DNA of 64,000 nucleotides. It comes from Coleophoma eucalyptorum. Lineage: Eukaryota > Ascomycota > Leotiomycetes > Helotiales > Dermateaceae. The notes beneath the pieces are model-generated. The model saw only the letters and a program-made list of their open reading frames with translations. It ran no database searches and was not told the origin of the DNA. The DNA lies in NCBI GenBank assembly GCA_026120035.1, contig JALRME010000008.1, positions 1,240,001 through 1,304,000 of the forward strand, given 5' to 3'. This document shows, in pieces, positions 55,378 to 64,000 of the stretch. A program made the position numbers and the translations under genes. Within the stretch, counting starts at the first letter, position 1; every line of letters begins with the position of its first letter.

Positions 55378-57783
55378 ATGTACGATGCGGCTCCGGTTCG
55401 TCCTAAGAAAACCAACATCGTCCGGAGTCGGGGTGGTTGTGATGCGTGCCGAAGAAAGCGCCGCAAGGTTCATCACCCTCTCCCCTCAAACAGCATTGTC
55501 CTCCTTGCCACTAACAGCGACAAAAGTGTGACGAAGACAGGCCTTCCTGTACTCGTTGCCGGAGGACCGACGATGTCTGCGAATATAGCGGCGCCGCATT
55601 GCAATTCCGTGACGCATCCATTTGGGCCGCCGAAAAGGTGAAGAAAGCGAAATGGGACCGATCCAGGAGGGGCTCCAACTTCCATGATCTGGTTTCTGCG
55701 AGCCGAACTACGTCCAGTAGCGCTACCGAGAAGACTTTAGAGGCATATCTGGACTCTGGGCTTCAAGTTGGGCAGTTCTCTTCACGTCCAAGATCACTAA
55801 GGCCTCCTGCGCACTCGGGTTGTGAGACGCATTGGAAGTTCTGGGAACTGGAAGAAGATGGCCCTTACGACTCACTGCGTACTTTGCAGCCCATATCCCC
55901 GATGAGTAACAACGCTGCATCGGATCAACACCTCGACACTTCTGTCAACCCCGACGCCGACATGCCTTGGGTCAGCGATGGCTTCCGGCGCGACTCCATC
56001 ACTGAAGATCCTATAGCTCTGGTCAGTACGGGCAGATCGAATTCTGGAGAAATTGGTCAGGAAAGCGATGCCTTCTCATCTCCCATAAATGGACCAACAC
56101 CTCTGTCAGTTGATTGGGGGTTTTCATCAAAAAGCCTCTCCCCAAGATCGAACACCCCGTTGAACTCATCATGCAATTCACCACAACCGCTATGTATGTA
56201 AACTAGTGCAATTTTCTAGGCCGTCTCCACGGACTACCAGCTTTGAACTGACCATGATTCCAACAGGTACAAATGGAAGCCGAAACTTTGTCACAGCTGA
56301 GTTGGACTCTCAACGTCTATCGATCACATTCGGTCTTAATTGTCCGACCATGTCGCGCACCGATGGAAAGTATCTGGCGCATTTCATGACGCTGGTTCTC
56401 CAGATTCTCCCGGCAAATCTCGAATTCCTACAGAATGTTGTGACAAGCCCCGATATTGTCCTCAATGCAGCACTAGCCCTAGGAGCAGCGCACATGGCAA
56501 ATTTGCAGGGAACCTATACATCCCCGGCATCAAATCTTCGAAAGGTAGTCTGGTCAACTGAGCGCTCTCATAAAGTCCGGGCCCTTCGCTATGCCGGTAA
56601 AGCGTTATCGTTAGCTACCAAAGCTAAACCCCCAGGAATAGTTCCTTTAGTTACGGCTCATCTTATCCTCTCCTACGTTGAAGTGGAACTCGGCACGTTC
56701 GAAGGGTTACGCCGCTATATTACTATCATTGATAAACTAGTTCGTTCTCAGCAGTCTAGAATACAGCGATGCCATTCTGGCCCAGAGCTCATGAGGGGCG
56801 TCGAACACTCTCGCTCGGTACTGCGTTGGGTGGCTGGACCCTGGAACCAATGTATAGCCGAGTCAGACACAATCAGGTTAGGAGCCAGGCCGGGATATTA
56901 TTTCCCTTCCAGTTCGGGGCTTGTCTATCGAGTTGGAAACTCTGCTGCAATTGCCAGCTGCCGAGCAATCGTTTTTCACTTCCTACAAACGCGCAGGAAT
57001 ATTTCAAACGAGGTGGTACAAATCCTCATCCAGTGCGGTCTCGATTGTATACGCCGTGGTGATTCCGCGAACGCAGACGTGGACATATCAGCGGTCGAGC
57101 CCATCGCAGGATTCAACGAGTCACTGGAGGACTTAAGGGTTGTAGCGAGTCATCTTGAGAAATGCGAGCCGCCTCCAGGACTTCCCCTCGACGATTCCAA
57201 ACGTGTATTTTTGGAGGCGCGAGTTTCACCAGAAGAATATGTGGTAAACGTCGTACCTTTTTATTTCAAGAACCACGAGCAGGCCATGGACGCTGCAGAC
57301 TACGCATATGCTCAGATATTGTGCGACGAGTCGCTTTTGGTAGATTATCTCTCACCTTCACCTCCGAGAGGCTCGCCACACCCGTGGCTACATTTTCTTA
57401 TACGTATTGCAGCAGGTCTTAGCCCTAGCGACTGCTCATTCAGGAACAAATACCGCCGAGGAATCGTCGGAATGATACTTCAAGGGGCTTTGCGATGTTG
57501 TGACTTGGGCGCCTTCCTTTTTGTAGAGACTTTCATGGACCGCTTGATTGCCATCGGTGCGTGCTGGGAAGACCTCGTATCAATGATTCCTGCAGAGCGA
57601 CCGATAATAGCTCTTGTGCGACAACAAATAGAGAAAGGACGCAAGATGTACCTGATGGCCACGCGAATATTTTCTGAGGACTTTAAAGTTATCTCTCATG
57701 AGCATCATTTTCTTGCAATGTTTGGACGTGAAACCAACGGCGTTCTTTTCGAAGAGTTTCATCCATTCTTCTCCCATCCATAG
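55378..57783 (+). CDS. Zn2Cys6 transcription factor with fungal-specific (DUF3468-like) domain
   Basis: Exons 55378-55467, 55527-56193 and 56267-57783 give about 757 aa. The zinc cluster GGCDACRRKRRK/CDEDRPSCTRC, then RRTDDVCEY, is assembled across the first intron, which again lies exactly before the third Cys. A long Ser/Pro-rich linker follows. After the second intron (GTATGT, CTGAC branch, CAG) comes a helical regulatory domain with SRTDGKYLAHFMTLVLQIL and AALALGAAHMANL, and a C-terminal part containing PHPWLHFLIRIAAGL and FVETFMDRLIAIGACWE. This is the layout of the large fungal regulators carrying a DUF3468-type domain. Target genes are unknown; neighbours are a peptidase and an ABC transporter. 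Confidence 0.83.
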
Positions 57784-59452
57784 CTACCATTAGAGATTCC
57801 CTCGCCTGGTTATTGTACTCAGATACGATGAGGATATTCTTGCATGGCTCCAGCAAAGCACTATTAGGGCTGGGCTGCTTCAGGCATACTCTCAAGGATC
57901 AACTGCACATTCATGCTCTCATCAACCGACTAAGAGCAGCACTTCAGGTACCAGTTTCTGCAATGCCACATCTACGCCATTGTTCAATGGAGTGGGAAAC
58001 TATTCAGCCTGGGGAACCTTGCGTTACTACTAGCCCTCTTACAAGTTCGGTTTCCGGTATTATATATAGTTCATGAAGCTATCGGAGCTGGGCCATTGTT
58101 CAGGAAATTTCGTTACAATGTATTGTGCACGAACTGATGGCATCACATCCACTTGTTCAGCCGACTTGTCTTTGCGGATTTAACGCCGTTGAAAATACTG
58201 AAGCCATTTGAATGATGGCATATCGCTCGTCATGTGTGTAGATTCTCATGAGGTTACACTTTTGTCTTGTGAGCGGTGTGATACTGGACGCGAATCTTCG
58301 CAGCTATTGGTGCTAGTTATATGCATTATTCAAACTGGCCATCATCACCCCTAGTTCTACCTTCGGATAGAGGTGATTTCAATATATCAAGGACTTCCCT
58401 GCCCAGAAAATAGACAGGTAATATGACAGTATCTGTTCACAGGATGCCTCTAAGGCAGGAAAATTTTTCTCCGTTGGACATCCTTATTCTAGTTGAGATC
58501 CGCTTAACAGTACTTACAAATGATTCAAATTCGCGGCCTTGATTGTGTGCCACGGCGATGCTGCAGGTAATTCAATTGACCAAATCAAGGAAACAAGTCT
58601 CGCGAATCAGAACACCTAGATAGCATGGTGCGTTTATTGAGATCTCTGTCCTCTCTTTCCCTAGTCTCTCAAGGTAGGGATTGTGACACTAGTCAGGGGA
58701 ACAAGTGCTATCTTTTAGTGGCTTTCTCTACTTGAACCTGTGGGCCTACATCTGCGCTCCCGCCCACCCGATTTGGTAAAGCCTGCTTGTATTCCGACGG
58801 AGATACCCCCCCCTCCCCCAAAGTTGGGGTCATTAATATATCCTCCGGAAAGTCTGAAATTTTACAAAAGTCGACTTTCCAAACATTCCAGTTTCCTTTC
58901 ACTTAGTATATAAGAACCCTTAGTTTTCATGTAAATAAGAGAGCTCTATGCTCAACTTCAATCATTCTTTTCTTACCTGCCTTTATTGGAATCAAGTTAC
59001 AAGACGCTACTAGACCTTATTTACCCGACGTGATCGAACAGTTAGATTGCAAATGATCTTACGGACGACCAACTGATATTACGAGCCTCTATCTGGTATT
59101 ACGGGCATGAAGAGACCTATTGTAGCCCTACTGTGAACGGGTCGTAAGGTTCTTCTCTAGATATAGGAATTCGTCTTCTCTAGCTCTTCCATTATAGGAA
59201 GGCAAGAGCGTCATATTCGCTCTGCGGATTCTGTGAATCCTCTTTTCATTTTTGTAGATACAAGCGGCTTTCACACTGTGTGTTTCATTCACTCTCCTCT
59301 CCTTTCGGTCCATATTGGTAGCCACATACCGTAGCGGTTATGACAGAGATCACCCGGTGAGTAATTTCTTGCAGAGCTTAGACAATATCATAAGCTGAGG
59401 AATGGGCTTATTCTTTTATGTTGGAAATTGACGAAGTCACAGAATACTGCAG
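57784..59452. other. intergenic, unresolved 5' end of the ABC gene
   Basis: About 1.7 kb. It must contain the first exon(s) of the ABC transporter, but the only nearby ATG with a donor (59340, GTGAGT at 59357) has the wrong phase for the exon at 59453. A poly-C tract interrupted by T lies near 58807. No other gene supported. Confidence 0.45.
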
Positions 59453-62400
59453 ATCTGCTTCACAGGTCTGTTTGTGATCGCCTTTGGCGGGCGCGTGCTA
59501 TTGAAGCGCGGCGAAATCAATGGACCCTGGAATTGGAGGAGGAACATCGCTTTGGTAAGTTGCCTATCAGCGTTGTCATGAACCAGAATCGGCACAATGG
59601 CTAATCAATCTTTCAGGTGCCACAAGTCATCCTCATAGTTACCTGCCTCATAGCATCTGCAACCTGCTTTAGTCAGCGCAACGCTGTTAATTCGTCCAAA
59701 GATGTCTACATTTGGACCGCAGTATTTGTTGGCGCTCTGATTTCGATCGCCGCCGTTCCTTTTCGAGGCACAGCAACCCTTCCACTAGCTTATAACATAA
59801 TCTGCTGCCTCCTATGGGTTTTGGCGTGTCCTCTTGCCACGAGTGGCGGGTGGTTTCTAGTGGCCATTCCAGCCTTATTCTTTTTTAGTTCCGCCGTCAT
59901 TCTAGTCGATCCTTTCGCTCCAGTTCATGCGCGGGAAGAACCCAACCCATTGACGAGCACTGATTTCATCTCATATCTTACTGTGGGCTGGTTGACAACG
60001 TTACTCTCGCTTTCTGCATCCAGGAACATCACCACGGCAGGTGTCTGGCCAATCAGCCATGATATATCAACAGGACATGCTCTACGAGAAGACGGAAAGC
60101 CACGTGAGCTATCCCGTCAAGCTTCAGGAGTTGAGCAAGGCCTCTTCCGCATGATGGCTAGAGCCGGCCCTAGTCCCCTCCTCATCGGTGCGGTTATGGG
60201 CATTGGAGATGTTATACTTTCTCTCCTGGCTCCGTTCATTCTTCAGTTGCTCCTCAATCAGCGGAGTGCTTGCATTGTCATAGTCATGTTCTTCGCTGGT
60301 ATTGCTCAAGCCATGTGTAATACGCATTCCGTATTGCAAATGCGTATGGTCGGAATTCGGGTGCGCGCAGCCCTTACGACTCTTATTTGTGACAAGAGCA
60401 TCTATGTCGGAAGCTCAGGGCAGAAACAAACAGAAGAGCCGGCAGTTCTCATAGAAGTGGACGCCTTAAACGTCTTTAACCTGATCGAGAAAATTCATTT
60501 TATTTGGCTTGTGCCGGTCCAGCTGCTGGCGAGTTTCGCCATCTTGATTTACATTCTCAACTGGCAGAGTGTACTGGCCGGCTGTGCGGCCATGGTACGT
60601 CCTCACCTCCTGCCCTTGCTCAATTTAAAATATCTCTTTTGTGTCCAGTATACTTTACTAAGAGAGTGTTGTTGCAGATCCTTGTTTTCCCACTCATGGC
60701 ACCACTGTTAGCATTTTTATCTCGACAAATGGCCGTATTGATGGAAATGAAAGATGCTAGGATTGCGCTCGTGAAGGAGGTCCTGAGGCGCGCCAAACAT
60801 ATTAAGCTGTACTGGTGGCAAACCGTGTTTGGTGACAAGATTTCCCAAGTGCGAGATGACGAGCTGGATAACTTTCAATTCCTGGCGACAGCTGAGGCCA
60901 TTTTAGTTGGCATGTTGGGTTTAATACCAACGTTTCTAGTTGTGGCAGCATTTGGGACATACGTTGCCCTTGGCGGGACCTTGACAAGTAGCACAACGTT
61001 CCCAGCTTTGGCAGCCTGCATGGCCGTTAGCCGGGCCTTACAAACAGTTCCTGCTGTTCTTATAATCTTCCAGAGAGGATCGATATCTTTCAAGAGGATT
61101 TCGTCTTTCCTTCTGGCAGATGACGCCGGGTTGCGGCAGGATAATGATGGCTCTGCTGCGGAGTCTACGGAAGTCACCATTTCCCGCGCTACCCTCAGCA
61201 TTCAAACTGCCACTGAAAAAAGGACAATCATTCAAGACTTAACTCTATCCGCTTTACCGGGAAGCCTAACTGTTATCAGTGGGCCTGTTGGGTCAGGCAA
61301 AACAACCATTATTCGCGCCATCCTAGGTGATATCCGAGCAGATGATGGCGAAGTTCGGCGTCAGGGACAGGTGGCTTACGCACCCCAGAGTCCATTTTTA
61401 ATCAATGGTACAATCCGCGAAAATATACTCTTCGGGTTACCGTTTGATCCTGCCTTTTACGAGCGGGTCATAACTGCTGTGTGTTTGCGTCCCGATCTTT
61501 TGCGGCTCCCGAACGGAGATGCAACACTTCTTGAAGGTGTTGGGCCATCTCTCTCCGGTGGACAACAGAGTCGAGTATCGCTAGCTAGAGCAGTATACTC
61601 GAGGCGAGATATTGTAGTACTGGATGATCCGTTAGCAGCAGTCGATGCAAAAGTTCAGCGCAGCCTTATCGACAATGTCCTTAGCGTGGATGGTATTTTG
61701 AAAGATTCTATCCGAATTGTCACAACTTCGAATAGGCTCTTGATGCAAGCAGCTGATCAACTTCTAGTCATCCAAGATCTTTCGGTCCAGGAAGTGGCAC
61801 CATCGACCCTAGAAATTTTGCCAGTGCTTGATTTTTTGGAATCTGTCGATACGGATGTTAAGGGCCCAGTTGCTTATGCTAACACTCCCGGCCCCAAAGA
61901 TGACCGCGACTATGGCACTCTGAAAGCTCCGTTATCTTCAACTGTCACAGTAGTAGAAGACATCCAGTCCGACAACGAATCCACGCTACTCATCAAGAAA
62001 CTTCTAGATACAGGATCGTCAACGGAAGAGCTTGGTGGAGCGAATATTAAGCTCTCCACTTATCTTTCTTATCTACGAGCCGGAAAGAGCTGGGGATGGC
62101 CGATGGTTATGCTTCTAGCCTCGCTGAGCGTACTCCTCACCACCGCCGGTGTATATTTCCTCAAAGAAGCCAGCGAAGATTTCGAACGGTACCATCACTC
62201 ATACAAACTCTATTACTATACCGCATGTGGCGTTTTAGGGGCAGTGTTCCAGTCACTCTTCATTCTCGCCGCATATTCGGGATGCCTCATTCCCGCCTCG
62301 CGTGCAATCCATGCGAATCTCACAAGAGGTGTTCTTCAGAGCAAGTTCAGCTTCTTCGACACGACTGCCATGGGTCAAATTCTCAATCATTTCACCAACG

Positions 62401-64000
62401 ATATTAACCAGGTTGATGGCCCAGTTGCTGCTGGTTTCTTGAATCTAACCACCAACATTGTCGCTGTGTTTTCTGCAGTCCTTGTCATCGTTGTGACATC
62501 GGTGCCGAGCATCTTGTACCTCGTACCATTGGCCTTGGTCTATCTTGCTATTCAGACGTTCTATACATCAGCATGCAGACAGCTTAAGCGGCTTGAGAAC
62601 GTGGCTCGCGGGCATATTCTTAATAATGTCGGCGAGATTATAGAGGGTGCAAGCTTAATTCTAATGTACAATCAGTACGAATTTTTCCAAAGACGTTCTC
62701 GCAATGTAGTTGATGACTACATTCAAGTCTCGGCTCCATTCCTCTGTTTAGAGGGTTGGCTTACCCTGAGGCTTCAAATACTAGCAAGGTGAGTTAAAAA
62801 TCCCCCGATAATCTTTCCATGGAAGGCAGTTGGAACTGAACACGTGTCCGGCATGAAGCATAGTACAAGTTCTTTCCGCGGGCAGCCTGCTCTATGCACA
62901 GTCGTCTTCGGCAACACTTGGTCTAGTTTTGAGTTTCAGTCTACAGATTACGACACTACTCAGCAGCGTCGCCACCGTGCAGGCAAACCTTGAGGCAGCC
63001 TTAACTTCCATCGAGCGTATATACATGTACGTCTCAAATGAGCCAGAGGATTCTAGTGATACCGAATCGTCAATCAAGGCATCTTGGCCTGGTGTTCCTA
63101 CTATCACTTTCCAGTCATACAGTGTTGCTCATCGCCCTGGTGGGCCTCTCTGCCTGCGTGATATCAATATCAACATACACGCCCACGAACGAGTTGCTGT
63201 GATCGGCCGCACAGGAGCGGGGAAGTCTTCATTGGTTCTAGCCTTGATGCGAGCTCTAGATCAGCAAGCTGTGAAGGCCGGGCGAATCCTTATTGACGGT
63301 ATTAATATTGCAAGAGTGCCACTCTCCCTTCTAAGAAAGCAGATTACGGTGGTTCCGCAAGAGCCTTCAATCTTCACAGGAACTCTCCGTGAGAACCTGG
63401 ATCCGCGGGGAGAGAGGACCGATGTCGAGTTGATACAAGCAATTAGCAGCTGTGCGTTAGCAGAAATTTTGAACATAGAGAAGAGTCTTAATCCTTTAGA
63501 CTACAATATTGTCAATGGAGGGTGAGTAGCATTATCCCGGCCTGAGCTAGAAATCCCCTTGAACTTCCAAATTTGCTAAAACCTTTGCTCCAGCCAGAAT
63601 TTATCGAGTGGACAGATTCAGCTTCTAGCCATTGCGAGAGCCATGTTGAGCAAGGCCCAAATTGTTCTTCTCGATGAAGGTACACTTTTGATCTTTGCCA
63701 TACTTCGATTTATTCCAGACTCACAGGCTAACAACTGAACAACTTCAGCAACGGCAGCAGTGGACGCCGAGACGAAGAAAATCATTCATGATGTGATGAA
63801 GAAGGCCTTTGATAACAAGACAGTCATCTCAATAGCACATCACATGGAATCAGTGGTGAGTCTGCTTGTCCACCTCTAACCGGCTCAAGCATAATTTGGA
63901 ATTAACCTGCCGAACTACAGATGACATATGACCGCATCCTAGTTCTAGATCAGGGAGAGGTAGCTGAATATGCTGCACCCGTATCTCTATTCGGGAATAA
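59453..64000 (+). CDS. ABCC-type ABC transporter, 5' exon unresolved, 3' end outside the window
   Basis: Exons 59453-59554, 59617-60594, 60678-62788, 62859-63521, 63594-63679, 63749-63855 and 63921 onward, all phases consistent. Order: hydrophobic N-terminal spans (TMD0-like), TMD1, NBD1, TMD2, NBD2, as in full-length ABCC/MRP exporters of fungi. NBD1 has Walker A GPVGSGKTT, signature LSGGQQSR and Walker B VVLDDPLAAVD. NBD2 has Walker A GRTGAGKSS, signature LSSGQIQ, Walker B IVLLDEATAAVD and H-loop IAHH. NBD1 has Asp instead of the catalytic Glu and Ser in place of the H-loop His (TTSNR), so only one ATP site should be fully competent, which is usual in the family. It sits in the plasma or vacuolar membrane and exports amphipathic compounds or conjugates; fungal relatives often lie beside biosynthetic clusters. 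Substrate unknown. Confidence 0.88.

Noticed and set aside
58807..58820. Poly-C tract as a regulatory element
   Set aside because: Short homopolymer run interrupted by T; no partner motif.
59419..59424. TGTTGG as the left end of another LTR
   Set aside because: No matching CCAACA end or target duplication; it lies in a region that behaves as a normal intron of the ABC gene.

Overview
This window is nuclear DNA of a filamentous ascomycete (Pezizomycotina). The evidence is short GT-AG introns of about 40-110 bp with CTAAC/CTGAC-like branch sites, HET and NACHT-ankyrin genes, Zn2Cys6 regulators with fungal-specific domains, a DUF6594-like membrane protein, a PRISE-type reductase, fungal CBM18/GH18 and GH28 enzymes, and an Erg6-type methyltransferase. 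The class cannot be fixed from sequence reading alone. No rRNA, tRNA or CRISPR array was seen. Both edges cut genes: a HET gene on the left and an ABC transporter on the right.

Layout. 1-3 kb: broken HET gene and a decayed NACHT-ankyrin gene. 5.2-8.9 kb: large secreted chitinase with CBM18 modules. 11.4-12.8 kb: J-domain protein. 13.8-22.2 kb: four genes that look like one functional block, namely FAD monooxygenase, Zn2Cys6 regulator, PRISE-type enone reductase (divergent from the regulator) and lactonase-type metallo-hydrolase. 23-27 kb: relics of an M20 amidohydrolase, an aldo/keto reductase and a hypothetical gene with three in-frame stops. 28-29.7 kb: alcohol-acetyltransferase-like enzyme. 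30.2-32.8 kb: DUF6594 pseudogene and a coiled-coil protein. 33-37.6 kb: repeat-rich island with two diverged copies of a dispersed repeat, a solo LTR inserted in one copy, a duplicated tail of the acetyltransferase gene, and an intact GST. 37.7-43.3 kb: secreted GH28 enzyme and secreted subtilisin. 44-49.4 kb: TPR fragment, Zn2Cys6 regulator and a sterol-24-C-methyltransferase-like enzyme. 49.6-54.8 kb: intron-rich MFS transporter, a LysM-like scrap and an intronless prolyl oligopeptidase of bacterial type. 55.4-57.8 kb: third Zn2Cys6 regulator. 59.4-64 kb: multi-exon ABCC-type transporter.

Two themes stand out. First, decay: single nonsense changes in otherwise readable frames are each one C-to-T step from a Gln or Arg codon, and the two dispersed repeat copies differ largely by transitions in CpA/TpG context. 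Both fit repeat-induced point mutation (RIP) or its long-term equivalent. Second, accessory metabolism: a compact redox and hydrolysis block whose divergent promoter carries eight CCG triplets at an exact 6-bp period, the half-site type used by Zn2Cys6 regulators. Many exon boundaries below were worked out by hand from splice sites and reading frame and need RNA evidence.
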